This document shows positions 9,298 through 18,907 of a stretch of DNA of 64,000 nucleotides, piece by piece. Source of the stretch: an uncultured Aquimarina sp. (GTDB lineage Bacteria; Bacteroidota; Bacteroidia; Flavobacteriales; Flavobacteriaceae); contig CANMLS010000009.1 of NCBI GenBank assembly GCA_947498785.1, positions 1-64,000 of the forward strand, given 5' to 3'. The first letter of the stretch is position 1, and each line of letters starts with the position of its first letter. The notes under the pieces are model-generated. The model worked only from the letters and a program-made list of their open reading frames with translations. It ran no database searches and was not told where the DNA came from. The position numbers were made by a program, and so were the translations under genes.

Positions 9298-9326
9298 AAA
9301 ACTCAGGACATTACATCCTGAGTTTT
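9298..9326 (-). terminator. Terminator after the DUF4302 gene
   Basis: An 11-bp perfect stem (AAAACTCAGGA with TCCTGAGTTTT) around a 7-base loop. On the minus strand it runs into a T-rich tract. It lies about 90 bp downstream of the SusC/D operon's last gene and closes that operon. Confidence 0.8.
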
Positions 9327-9414
9327 CTAAGTTGAGTTAGAAAGACTATTGCTGGAAAATCAATAGTATATTGTAAAATAAAATTCTTTCTATCATTGGG
9401 GCATTAAAAAACAT

Positions 9415-10779
9415 TTAAAGGGTAAACCATAGTCCGTATACTCGTTGAGATGGATTTCCGGCATTGACAAACGTTCCTGCTATATTGATAAAAGTCTGAA
9501 AATTACCTGTTGTTGTATAATACATTCCGGCAGGATTTCTAAAAAAATCGATTAGGGCTGTAACTCTAGTTTCAAAGAATCCACTATTACCAGGATTACC
9601 TAGTGTAGGGTTAGGTCCTTGATAGTCTAGAACTAATTTTTTATCTACTATAGAACCTTGTAAATCATAGATGCCATTAAATCTAGCTCCATCAGCCGTT
9701 CTGTCAAATGCGATTATAAGTAATGTGTCATTACCATCATCGGCAGGATTTGTTACTAACTGAAACTCTGCAAATACAAGTCCAAAGGGAGTAAGTTCTG
9801 TATTTACTTGATCAATTATAGCATCAAAACCAAGCGATGTTAAAGGATTAGCTCCTAAGCTTGGACGATATAAAAAAGTTGTGAAATCTACTCCGATATC
9901 AAGTACATCATTGGTGATAAAAGGAGGTGTATCTATAAATCCAATTGTAGCAGTGTTACCTCCAACAGTAGCGATATAGGTCATTGAGGTATCGTCAAAA
10001 ACAAAATTTTCATAAGAAGTACCATTGATTTCTATTGGTGGACTTGCAATAAATCCATCAGTGGTATAGGCAATTCCATAAGAAATTTCAGTAACCGCGC
10101 CTTCTTCTGTTTGATTTGTAGCATTTATAAAAAGACGTAAACTATCATAATTTAGGTTGTATATAGTTGTGTTTCCAGAATCATCTTGGATAGTAAGTCC
10201 CTGAAAAACTGAAGATGTAGCGGTTGGTATGAGGCTAGATCTTCTTGCAAGAGAAGTATTTACATCTGCCCAATCTCCAGCGTTTACTGGTTCAAAAACT
10301 ATAGTAGCCTCATTTCTAGGTTCCATAAAAATGATGTTTTCACCTTCGCTTTTGATGTATATAAAATTAGAATTTCCTTCATATCCTGATCCTATAAGTC
10401 CCGGGATATTACTATCAGATACTTTATGGATATGATTACGAGTAGAAAAAACTAACTCTGTAGTAGTTCCCATGCTTACTTCATATTTACTAGAAGTAAT
10501 AGCAGTTTCACTATCTACGTCTGATGTCATTTCTACTGTGCCATCGTTATTAAATTTCATATAAAAAGTAAATCCTCCATATTCATCATTTTTTGTAAAA
10601 TATATGGCTCTATATCCATCTGGAGAGGCTAATAGTAAATTTTGAAGCTCAGTAATCCTTTGATCAATTCTGGTACTTGGAGCTTCATCAAATACATCAT
10701 CATTATTATCACTACTACAAGAGATTAAAACCAGTAATAATGACCAAAACCATATTTTTTTTAATGCTTTTATAATCAT
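9415..10779 (-). CDS. DUF4302-type lipoprotein of the SusC/D operon
   Basis: A 454-residue lipoprotein. The signal peptide ends at the lipobox LISC (Cys about 21) followed by an acidic SSDNNDD linker, typical of surface-exposed Bacteroidota lipoproteins. The body (ASPDGYRAIYFTKND, GGFTFYMKFNNDGTVEM) matches my memory of DUF4302, a family that often accompanies SusD-type operons and is of unknown function. It is the last gene of the operon, 13 bp after the metallohydrolase gene, and is followed by a terminator. By position it may bind the substrate at the cell surface; that is inference. Confidence 0.75.
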   Translation of the reverse strand: MIIKALKKIWFWSLLLVLISCSSDNNDDVFDEAPSTRIDQRITELQNLLLASPDGYRAIYFTKNDEYGGFTFYMKFNNDGTVEMTSDVDSETAITSSKYEVSMGTTTELVFSTRNHIHKVSDSNIPGLIGSGYEGNSNFIYIKSEGENIIFMEPRNEATIVFEPVNAGDWADVNTSLARRSSLIPTATSSVFQGLTIQDDSGNTTIYNLNYDSLRLFINATNQTEEGAVTEISYGIAYTTDGFIASPPIEINGTSYENFVFDDTSMTYIATVGGNTATIGFIDTPPFITNDVLDIGVDFTTFLYRPSLGANPLTSLGFDAIIDQVNTELTPFGLVFAEFQLVTNPADDGNDTLLIIAFDRTADGARFNGIYDLQGSIVDKKLVLDYQGPNPTLGNPGNSGFFETRVTALIDFFRNPAGMYYTTTGNFQTFINIAGTFVNAGNPSQRVYGLWFTL

Positions 10780-10792
10780 CTTTGTTATTTTA

Positions 10793-11641
10793 TTAATTAA
10801 TAATGTCTAATGTATTTTGATTTACAAGCTCTTGTAATTCATAAATATCAATGCCAAATTCATCGGTGAAATATTGAGCAACAAATTGTTCTTTTGTTCT
10901 GATAAAAGCTTTGGCTTCATCACTTGTAATACCATCAACAAGAGCATCAAATTCTGTTTTAGAAGTAGTTAAAATAGTGGCAACCATTTCTGCAAAATCT
11001 TCACTCTCTGCGCTTGAGGCATAGGCTGTGATATATCCTAATTCTCTTGAAGCTGCATCACTTCTATTAAACCATTGTGCAGTATAATCTTCAGGGTTTA
11101 CATTACCATAATCAGGATTATACGGTTTAGTTTGATTTAGGATATGAGCATATTCATGCTGTATAGTTTGGAAATATCTTCTCGTTAATGTGAGGTCGGA
11201 TAAATCCAATTGGTCAACATTAAAAAGAGTGATTTTGGTCCCAGCTTCTGCAATACCCAAAGTAATCGTTCCAGTTTGATTGAAATTAAACCCACCGATT
11301 AATGTAAACTGTCTTGGAGCGATATTTCTAATAAAATTCTCTCCCCCTAATTTGGTGTATGGCTCTATCCATACTGCTTGAACTACCTCTAATAGTGGTT
11401 GAATATTTTCTTCTGTAGGTGGGTATAAGAACCTATTTAGATCCACTTCATTTTCGTTCCATTTATATTGAATGTCTATATTATAAGGCCCGATAAAATT
11501 GTTTCTTATCCAAACGTCAAGCTCTGATAAAAGAGGAGTTTCTGTATTGATTTGAGATGGTCCAACATTTTCTCCTTTGTCGCAGCTTATTATGATTAAT
11601 AAGCTGGTAGCTATGGTTATATATTTAATTATGTCTTTCAT
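10793..11641 (-). CDS. Substrate import-associated zinc metallohydrolase lipoprotein
   Basis: A 282-residue lipoprotein (lipobox Cys at about residue 20, IIISCDKG). The zinc signature HEYAH is at residues 162-166, within QHEYAHILNQ, and a later ESEDFAEMVA segment could supply a third ligand. This matches the putative zinc-binding metallopeptidase family found in SusC/SusD operons. It probably cleaves a peptide or other ligand at the outer membrane before uptake by the SusC/D pair encoded just upstream (26 bp gap to SusD). The actual substrate cannot be read from the sequence. Confidence 0.85.
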   Translation of the reverse strand: MKDIIKYITIATSLLIIISCDKGENVGPSQINTETPLLSELDVWIRNNFIGPYNIDIQYKWNENEVDLNRFLYPPTEENIQPLLEVVQAVWIEPYTKLGGENFIRNIAPRQFTLIGGFNFNQTGTITLGIAEAGTKITLFNVDQLDLSDLTLTRRYFQTIQHEYAHILNQTKPYNPDYGNVNPEDYTAQWFNRSDAASRELGYITAYASSAESEDFAEMVATILTTSKTEFDALVDGITSDEAKAFIRTKEQFVAQYFTDEFGIDIYELQELVNQNTLDIIN

Positions 11642-11667
11642 ACTTATTATTCTTAAATTATTTGGTG

Positions 11668-13155
11668 TTATCTAGGGTTTGGTTGCAAACCAAAGCTAAG
11701 TGCATCTTCAGGTATCTGTAACTGTTTTCTATTATCAGTCTTACTTAGCGTGCTTTGATTTTCATTAATATCTTCATGGATAACCTCAAGATTATGCCTT
11801 CTTATATCAAACCAGCGTAACCCTTCATTATGAAATTCTCTTCTTCTGAATTCTGCTAACGCATGAATTAATCCTAGTTTATTTGTTTCGATTGTATAAA
11901 ATGGTGTATATATTCCTTCATCAACAGTGTATATCATATTGATTTGATCAATGGTTAATATATCGGTTGTAGCATCATATGCAGCTACTTTTTTGGATAA
12001 GAAAGCATTAACGTCGTTTACTGCCATATCTGTTTGACCTAGCATAGTATATGCTTCTGCTCTGTTTAGTAATACTTCGTCGGTACTTAAAAGAACAGTA
12101 TTTACAAATGCAAATCCAATATTTGCAGCTGCATTGGTCGTTCTGAAGTATTCTACATATTTTGGTATATTAAAGAATAGATCATTACCGAATACTGGAT
12201 ATGCCCATCCTTTTCCATTAATTTGTGAACCATTGAAGAAAAGATTAGCCGCCAATCCTGCGGATAATTGGTATCTTGCACCGGCATAAAATCTGGAGTA
12301 TAATGAACTTCCGGATACAATTAATAAGTTAGAAATATCAGAAGTAGAGGAGTATTGAGTACCTGTTTCACTAAAAGTAAGACTGTTATAGAGACCGTTC
12401 CAGTCTCTTAAAAAACTCGCAGGAGCATCTCCAAGAACATTATTACTGTATTGTATTACTTTTGCCCAATCTCCTTTGAACAAGTAAAACCTAGAGGCAA
12501 AAGCGTTGGCAGCATCTTTATTAAAATGAAATTTTGGAATTTCGTAATCATTCGTCACAAGAGGTAACCCTTCGGTGATGTCTGCTTCTATTTTGTCATA
12601 GACTTCTTGTATAGAACCTCTGGTGTAATCTTTTATGACTATGTTTTCTGGTTCTGTGACATAGGGGATTCCCAGATCTGTACCTGCTGTAGATGGATCA
12701 TAAGTTTTGGACCAAATATTCACCAACATAAAATGTGCATATGCTCTTGCCATTAGAGCTTCACCTTTAAGATAATCAAGTTCACTACCTCCACCTAATT
12801 CTTCTATTGCAGCTAGGGCTTGATTAGCTTGAGCGATAGCTTCATAGGTCTCATTCCAGTAATTGGTAGAGAAATCTACATTTATATCATTAACATCTCT
12901 CCAGAAAAATGCTTCGGTATTTACTCTTACTTCATTGGCTGTTTGTCCCTTATCTTCTGCATTATCAGTCCTTGGTTCTAAAAAAGGAGCATAGGTTGCT
13001 GCAGGATAGGCGAGTGTAATGAGTTCACCGATTTTTTCTGCCGTATCTATTTGTGTTCTGTTATCTGGTATCTCATCTAATGAATCTTCACAAGAGAATA
13101 TTAGTATACTTAATAAACTAATACCAACTAATTTAAGTTTTGTTTTCATAATCAT
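11668..13155 (-). CDS. SusD/RagB family outer-membrane lipoprotein
   Basis: A 495-residue lipoprotein with signal peptide and lipobox LIFSCEDSL. It shows the usual SusD features: N-terminal NYWNETYEAIAQANQAL helix, the GEALMARAYAHFMLVN TPR segment at about 130-145, and a C-terminal FRRREFHNEGLRWFDIRRHNL region. It caps the SusC transporter and binds the substrate outside the cell. It begins 6 bp after the SusC stop codon, so the two are translated from one message. ATG codons at 13155 and 13149 are both possible starts. Confidence 0.93.
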   Translation of the reverse strand: MIMKTKLKLVGISLLSILIFSCEDSLDEIPDNRTQIDTAEKIGELITLAYPAATYAPFLEPRTDNAEDKGQTANEVRVNTEAFFWRDVNDINVDFSTNYWNETYEAIAQANQALAAIEELGGGSELDYLKGEALMARAYAHFMLVNIWSKTYDPSTAGTDLGIPYVTEPENIVIKDYTRGSIQEVYDKIEADITEGLPLVTNDYEIPKFHFNKDAANAFASRFYLFKGDWAKVIQYSNNVLGDAPASFLRDWNGLYNSLTFSETGTQYSSTSDISNLLIVSGSSLYSRFYAGARYQLSAGLAANLFFNGSQINGKGWAYPVFGNDLFFNIPKYVEYFRTTNAAANIGFAFVNTVLLSTDEVLLNRAEAYTMLGQTDMAVNDVNAFLSKKVAAYDATTDILTIDQINMIYTVDEGIYTPFYTIETNKLGLIHALAEFRRREFHNEGLRWFDIRRHNLEVIHEDINENQSTLSKTDNRKQLQIPEDALSFGLQPNPR

Positions 13156-13161
13156 TTCTTT

Positions 13162-16100
13162 TTAAAATCCAAGATTTAGTGATACTGTATATTGTTTAGC
13201 AATTGGGTAGGCAACTCCTCCAGCTCTAAAAAATTCTGGATCTTGTCCATTAAGGTTATCATCAGAATAGATCAGGAAAGGATTTGTAGACTGAAAAGTC
13301 ATTTTAAGATTGTTTAGCCCTATTGCATCAATTGCCTTTTTTGGGAAAGTATAGGATAGAGAAATGTTTTTCATCCTAATAAAATCTCCATCAGCAATTC
13401 TCTCTGTAGAGAAATTATATGCATTATATGCTCGGGCAATTTCATTTGTTCCTACTTCGTTAACTAATCTTTGTGAAGGAATCACAGGGATGTTGGTTCT
13501 GTCTTCGTCTCCTGGGAATAACCATCTGTTTCTAAATTCTGTAGGAAAAACAGATAGATCACTATATGAAGAGCTGTAATATGGGTCTAATCGAATTTTA
13601 TTTCCAGCAGAGAAGGTTACAAAGAAACTAAGATCCCAATTTTTATAGGTAAAATTGTTTGCAAATCCACCAGTTAAATTAGGTTCTACAGATCCTTCAA
13701 ACTTAAGATAATCTTGTATATCTTCTACTTCTTGGAAATCGACTCCAGAAATTGGATCCCTGTCATCATTAAAAACGTATGTAGGTAACCCTCTTTCATC
13801 TAGCTTATCAAACTGAAATGAAAATAAGGACCCTCTTGGAAAACCAATAACATTACCACCAGTTGACGATACCAAATCAAAAACATTTGGTCTTTGCTGT
13901 AATTCTGTAATTTCTTGGTCAAAATATGCAACATTAATTGTTGTTCCCCATTTAAAGTTGGGAGTAACTATATTTTGTGTATTTAGTTGAAATTCTACAC
14001 CATTGGTATTCATAGATGCATTGTTTGCCAATTTAATTAATTGTCCTCCAATACCTGATGTTCTTATTTCATCAATCAAATCTTCTCCTTTTCTAAAATA
14101 GACATCAGCAACAAGAGAAATTCTATTGTCAAAAAAACCGGCATCTAATCCTAGATTGAGTTCAAATGTTTTTTCCCAAGTTAATTCTGTGTTCTGTAAT
14201 GCATCAATATTGATCGCATTTTCTCTTGTATTAGGATTTAATCTATCTGTAACAACATTTCTGAAAACGGGTAAATTATTACTCACATTATCAGCAAGTA
14301 AACCAATAAGTCCATAACTAGGTCTAATGGCTAGTTTTGATATCCAACCTATATTCTGTACAAAGGGTTCTTGATCAATATTCCATTTGGCACCAACATT
14401 ATAAGTAGGTAACCATCTTGCACTAGAGGATTTACCAGCTCTGTTTGAGCCTTCGTAGTTTCCTGTTACATTCAGAATATATTTTTCATCAAATGCATAG
14501 GTAGCTGTAGCAAAGAAGGTAGCTCCACGTTCTCTGGTTTGTTCTAAACCAAAATAGTCACCACCATCTAATATAATTTTATCGATTATATCTGGATCTG
14601 TAAATGGAACTCCACCTTTGTCAAATTGAAATCCAAATCCTCTACTTATACTTTCTTCTCTATTGGTAAATCTAAATTCTTGACCTAGATAAACTCTAAT
14701 GTCGCTTTTTTCAGTAATGTTAGTGTTAAAATCTAATGTATTTCTAAAATTATAAGTAATGATTTTATTATCTCTTCTAGTATAAATACCTCCAAAGGGT
14801 AGTACTACTTGTGGTCTAGAATTTGGTCTTTCGGGATCCTGAAATAAGAAGGTATTTTGATCTTCTACAATAGTAGTTTCATTGGCTCTATATGCTGCAG
14901 CAACGTTAGAGTTTTCTGTTGCTTTATGCTCATTGGCAGCAGTAGCATATCTTGCTGTACCAAGAAAGTTGTATTTTAGTTTTTCACTGATTTTTGCTTC
15001 AAATTCTCCTTGAATTTTTAAATCAAGTACTGTTAATTCTGTAGTGTTAGTCTCAATTTCATTTAAGATATTAAATGGAGCCCAGTTGTATCTAAAAAAC
15101 TCGAGGTTACCTTGATTATCTCTTGGCCTAAGCGCACGACTGGTATTAAGTGCATAACTAAAAGGGTTGATGTCAAAATCTCTGTTAAATCCTCCGTTTA
15201 CAACATCAGATAATCTATCAAAAGCACCTGGCGCATTCTGATCTCTATAGGATCCCTGGATAAGAGTAGTTACTTTATATTTTTCTCCTAGATAATATGT
15301 ATTTCTAATGTTTCCAGTGAGTCTTCGTACACGATCTGCTATAGTAAGCCCAGGATCAGTAAAGTAACCAATTGATGAGTAATGAGATGAGCTTTCACCA
15401 CCACCAGAAAAACTTATAGAATGATTTTGTGTTAAGTTTTCTCTGAACAATGTTTTAAACCAATCTGTATTTGCTAATTCATATTGTTGCAAAAATCTGG
15501 CTCTTGCTTCTGGAGTATTGGTAAGAACAAAAGAATTTGTTTCTGGGTTAAATGTATTAATTGCTCTATACATCTGGTTGTAAATACCTCCAAATCGACC
15601 TTGTAAACTGGATGCTAGATTTAAAAACCCTTTGGATTCTAATTCTCTATAGATAGAAACAGTTTCTTGAGAGTTAAGTAAATCATACTGTCCATAAGTT
15701 GGTCTGGCTCTTACAGCATATTCTGCAGAATAACTAACCTTTGTTTTTTGATTTCTTTTACCAGATTTTGTAGTGATAACTACAACACCGTTTAATGCTC
15801 GTGCACCATAAAGAGCAGTTGCAGAAGCGTCCTTTAATATTTCTATACTTGCAATGTCTGATCCATTTAATCCAGCTACTGCAGAACTTAATAGTGTACT
15901 AGAGTCTCCAGATACCAAATCGTTTAAAGATACATTTACTATTTCTTCTTGTATAGCACCGTCGATAATCCAAATTGGTTTTGTATCACCCAAAATAGAA
16001 GAAGATCCTCGTATTGTTATTCTAGGTGTAGCACCAAAAGTACCTGTAACATTTTGTATTGAAACCCCTGCAGCTCTTCCTTCTAGTGATCTAGAAATAT

Positions 16101-16863
16101 CTGGAACACCTTCAAGTTTGATATCTTCTGCTTTTAGGGATTGTGATGCACCAGTAAAGAATTTTTTTCTAATATTTTGATATCCTGTGATTACAATTTC
16201 TTCAAGATCTTCTATACCTTTTGTGAGAATAATATTATACGTCTTTTTATTCTTGTCAATAATTGTAATGGTCTGTTTTTCAAAACCTAGACTTTCTATT
16301 TTTAACACATCTGATACAGATACGCGAATTGTAAAATAACCATCAAAATCGGTAATTACTCCTCTTGTGGTACCTTCAATTGATAATGCGGTTCCAGGCA
16401 CAGGAAGTCCATCTGGATCAACTATTTGTCCAGTGATATCAAACCCTTTTTGTGGTTTAATAGAAGCAATTTGAAAATTTTTGGGAAGATTATTAGTGTT
16501 AATTAGTTTTTTAATTAAAACAATTTGTTTGTCAATTATTTTATAGGATATATCAGTGTTTTTAAAGATTTTATCCAAAATGTATTCTACTCTTTTATTT
16601 GATACCTTAAGGGATATTTTACGCTTGGTATCTACCTCTGCATCTTTATAAAATAGTTTGAATTCTGTTTTTTGTTGTATCAAATCAAATACATTCTCGA
16701 TGGTGAAATTTTTTACATCTATGCTAATCTTAGTCTTTTGAGAATATGTATTTGCATTTATTCTAAAGAGAGACAATATAATTAGTAGAACCGTTAGTCT
16801 CATTTTTAAATTGAATGTTAATTTTACCGCACCAATTTTGCAGTTCTGTTTAATTTTTTTCAT
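13162..16863 (-). CDS. SusC/RagA TonB-dependent transporter with STN signalling domain
   Basis: A 1233-residue outer-membrane receptor. A long signal region (start MKKIKQNCKIG, hydrophobic LTVLLIILSLF) precedes an STN domain at about 45-125 (ISIDVKNFTIENVFDLIQQ), then a carboxypeptidase-regulatory-like domain (ITGQIVDPDGLPVPG), the plug (EEIVITGYQNIRKK; RITIRGSSSILGDTKP) and the beta-barrel to the terminal strand TVSLNLGF. The STN domain indicates that ligand binding is passed to the FecR protein encoded just upstream, which controls the divergent ECF sigma factor. I used ATG 16863 rather than 16893 because MKKIKQN is the common start in this family. It imports an unknown substrate with the SusD and metallohydrolase lipoproteins. 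Confidence 0.93.
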   Translation of the reverse strand: MKKIKQNCKIGAVKLTFNLKMRLTVLLIILSLFRINANTYSQKTKISIDVKNFTIENVFDLIQQKTEFKLFYKDAEVDTKRKISLKVSNKRVEYILDKIFKNTDISYKIIDKQIVLIKKLINTNNLPKNFQIASIKPQKGFDITGQIVDPDGLPVPGTALSIEGTTRGVITDFDGYFTIRVSVSDVLKIESLGFEKQTITIIDKNKKTYNIILTKGIEDLEEIVITGYQNIRKKFFTGASQSLKAEDIKLEGVPDISRSLEGRAAGVSIQNVTGTFGATPRITIRGSSSILGDTKPIWIIDGAIQEEIVNVSLNDLVSGDSSTLLSSAVAGLNGSDIASIEILKDASATALYGARALNGVVVITTKSGKRNQKTKVSYSAEYAVRARPTYGQYDLLNSQETVSIYRELESKGFLNLASSLQGRFGGIYNQMYRAINTFNPETNSFVLTNTPEARARFLQQYELANTDWFKTLFRENLTQNHSISFSGGGESSSHYSSIGYFTDPGLTIADRVRRLTGNIRNTYYLGEKYKVTTLIQGSYRDQNAPGAFDRLSDVVNGGFNRDFDINPFSYALNTSRALRPRDNQGNLEFFRYNWAPFNILNEIETNTTELTVLDLKIQGEFEAKISEKLKYNFLGTARYATAANEHKATENSNVAAAYRANETTIVEDQNTFLFQDPERPNSRPQVVLPFGGIYTRRDNKIITYNFRNTLDFNTNITEKSDIRVYLGQEFRFTNREESISRGFGFQFDKGGVPFTDPDIIDKIILDGGDYFGLEQTRERGATFFATATYAFDEKYILNVTGNYEGSNRAGKSSSARWLPTYNVGAKWNIDQEPFVQNIGWISKLAIRPSYGLIGLLADNVSNNLPVFRNVVTDRLNPNTRENAINIDALQNTELTWEKTFELNLGLDAGFFDNRISLVADVYFRKGEDLIDEIRTSGIGGQLIKLANNASMNTNGVEFQLNTQNIVTPNFKWGTTINVAYFDQEITELQQRPNVFDLVSSTGGNVIGFPRGSLFSFQFDKLDERGLPTYVFNDDRDPISGVDFQEVEDIQDYLKFEGSVEPNLTGGFANNFTYKNWDLSFFVTFSAGNKIRLDPYYSSSYSDLSVFPTEFRNRWLFPGDEDRTNIPVIPSQRLVNEVGTNEIARAYNAYNFSTERIADGDFIRMKNISLSYTFPKKAIDAIGLNNLKMTFQSTNPFLIYSDDNLNGQDPEFFRAGGVAYPIAKQYTVSLNLGF

Positions 16864-16914
16864 ATTTTTAATATGATTTAATGATTGAACCATTGTTAAA
16901 TTAAGCTTACTCTA

Positions 16915-16946
16915 AAATCGAGATATGTTGCAGCATTTCTCGATTT
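16915..16946 (-). terminator. Hairpin between fecR and susC, possible attenuator
   Basis: AAATCGAGA (16915-16923) pairs with TCTCGATTT (16938-16946), with an inner ATG/CAT helix. On the minus strand it is followed by four T only, so it may be a partial terminator separating FecR from the highly expressed SusC/D genes. Confidence 0.5.
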
Positions 16947-16983
16947 TTTCATTTTATGGTTGACTTCTTCCCATGCTTTTTGT

Positions 16984-18156
16984 TTAAGGATTAATAATTA
17001 TTTCATTTTCTTTGATGTGATAATTAAAGAATGTATTACTTTTAAAAGTCTTTAATACACTTTCTATATTCTCTACATCAAAGCGACCAGTGAATTTTTC
17101 AGTTTTAATATTTTGGTAATTAATTGTTATTTTTTTGTTGTAGAACCTTTCAAGTTTTTTCGTTATGATTTCAAAACTTTCATTTTTGAATACTAATACT
17201 CCATCTACCCAAGCTATATAGTTTTCTGTTTTAACATTGGAGATGTTTAAGCTTTGAGATGTTTTTAATAAACTTGCTTTTTGATTTGGAGCTAATATCT
17301 TATCTGTATTCTTATCAAATCGATTTTTATTTTTGAATACACCAACACTTCCTTCTATCAAAACTACTTCAGAAAAAGAATCATCAGCATAAGAAGAAAC
17401 ATTAAATTTTGTTCCGAGGACTTCTGTTTTAATACCATTAGTAGAAACAATAAATGGATCTTTCTCATTTCTTGCAATTTCAAAATAAGCTTCTCCTGAT
17501 AGAGTTACCTCTCGAACATGACCACTTAAGAATTTTGAAGGGAATTTTAAAGTAGAACCAGCATTTACATGTACTATAGTACCATCTGATAATACTAATT
17601 GGATTTTTTTTCCATAAGGAACTCTTAACGTATTTATAACTGTTTTTTCTTTAGAAATACTATCGTTGTCTTTGGTATTATAGATGATTTTGTTTTTCTC
17701 CTGAAATGCTAATATGATCCCATCCTCATTTTTAATTTCTTTGAATAGCTCATCATCCTGTAAAGTTTCAATGTTGCCATCACCTTGTTGTAAGGTAACC
17801 TCAGTAATAATTTCATCTGTGTTATATAGAAGTTTATTATAGATAAAAGTACTGCCAAGTATTAAACCGATAAAGATGGCGGCATATTTTAAATAATTAT
17901 TGCTTCTATTTTTGTCGGTTTTACTAGAGGGTTTTGTACTTTGTATATGTTTCTGGAATAGTGAAGCGGCTTTTTGACTATCAAAATCATTTTTATTTAG
18001 TTGTATATAATGATCAATAGCAATGTGTTTCTTAAATAAAGCTAGGTTTTTTTGGTCTTGTAATAACTTCTTGAGCTCAATAATTTCGCTCTCAGTCATC
18101 TCCTTATTTAAGTATTTTAAAATTTGATTTGTGTTCAAATCCTTATTGTTTTTCAT
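16984..18156 (-). CDS. FecR family anti-sigma factor
   Basis: A 390-residue single-pass inner-membrane protein. The N-terminal ~85 residues are the cytoplasmic sigma-binding part (MTESEIIELKKLLQDQ), a transmembrane helix follows at about 92-110 (YAAIFIGLILGSTFIY), then the periplasmic FecR domain (TLRVPYGKKIQLVLSDGTIVHVNAGS; VTLSGEAYFEIAR; VLGTKFNVSSY; VVLIEGSVGV) and a C-terminal DUF4974-like domain. It receives the signal from the STN domain of the adjacent SusC and controls the sigma factor encoded divergently at 18.3-18.8 kb. It is separated from susC by a hairpin at 16915. Confidence 0.93.
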   Translation of the reverse strand: MKNNKDLNTNQILKYLNKEMTESEIIELKKLLQDQKNLALFKKHIAIDHYIQLNKNDFDSQKAASLFQKHIQSTKPSSKTDKNRSNNYLKYAAIFIGLILGSTFIYNKLLYNTDEIITEVTLQQGDGNIETLQDDELFKEIKNEDGIILAFQEKNKIIYNTKDNDSISKEKTVINTLRVPYGKKIQLVLSDGTIVHVNAGSTLKFPSKFLSGHVREVTLSGEAYFEIARNEKDPFIVSTNGIKTEVLGTKFNVSSYADDSFSEVVLIEGSVGVFKNKNRFDKNTDKILAPNQKASLLKTSQSLNISNVKTENYIAWVDGVLVFKNESFEIITKKLERFYNKKITINYQNIKTEKFTGRFDVENIESVLKTFKSNTFFNYHIKENEIIINP

Positions 18157-18358
18157 GTGAATTATTGGCTTATTTATAACTAAGACTTTAAAAAAATGAA
18201 AAACCCTTACTGCTAAGACTGTTTTTTTTATTATTTATGTAAAGTTTTTGTTAATTGTTTTGGGGTTGGGGTTAAATATGGGTTAAAAAAGTGTAGCTAT
18301 AGAGAATAAAACTCAAATAGAAGAGCTTAAGAAGGGTAATGAATTTGTATATAGGCGT

Positions 18359-18829
18359 TTGTATGAAATGTACTATAATAAATTATGTTCCTATATTTTT
18401 AGTATATCAAAAGATAAGCAGCAAGCTGAAGATATTGTGCAGAATGTAATGTTCAAAATTTGGAAAAATAAAGAAAGACTGAAAATTAATACTTCGATTA
18501 AAAGTTATCTATACAAAGCCTGTTATCATGAATTGGTTGATAGTTATAAGAAGAATAAAAAAGAATTAAATTATATAGAACGAGTACAAAAAGATGCTCT
18601 TGATGTTTTTATAGAAGAAGACAATGATTTTGTCAATAATAGAATACGCTGTGTTAATATTGAAATAGAAAAACTCCCACCCAAATGCAAAGCAATCTTT
18701 GTGTTGAATAAAGTACAAGGTTTTAAATATAAAGAGGTAGCAGAACAGTTGGGGATTTCTATTAAAACCGTAGAAGCTCAAATGTCAAAAGCTATGTCTA
18801 GAATTAAAGAGGCATTAGATACTATATAA
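18359..18829 (+). CDS. ECF RNA polymerase sigma factor, start codon uncertain
   Basis: At least 156 residues. Region 2 (YYNKLCSYIFSISKDKQQAEDIVQNVMFKIWK) and region 4 (LPPKCKAIFVLNKVQGFKYKEVAEQLGISIKTVEAQMSKA; helix-turn-helix) are complete, as in the Bacteroidota ECF group paired with FecR. The given start is a TTG, but the same frame stays open up to 18287 and encodes IENKTQIEELKKGNEFVYRR, which looks like the normal N-terminus of the family. No ATG, GTG or TTG exists there; an ATG at 18278 is cut off after one codon by TAA. Either a rare start (ATA 18299) is used, or a mutation or base error has separated the true start. It is divergent from fecR and should drive the susC operon. Confidence 0.85.
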   Translation: MYEMYYNKLCSYIFSISKDKQQAEDIVQNVMFKIWKNKERLKINTSIKSYLYKACYHELVDSYKKNKKELNYIERVQKDALDVFIEEDNDFVNNRIRCVNIEIEKLPPKCKAIFVLNKVQGFKYKEVAEQLGISIKTVEAQMSKAMSRIKEALDTI

Positions 18830-18907
18830 TTTTTTTGTAGTGTTGAAATATGAGAATTGATGGGTTTTTAGAATCAAAAAAATCAAAATACATAACGCTT
18901 TTTAAAC

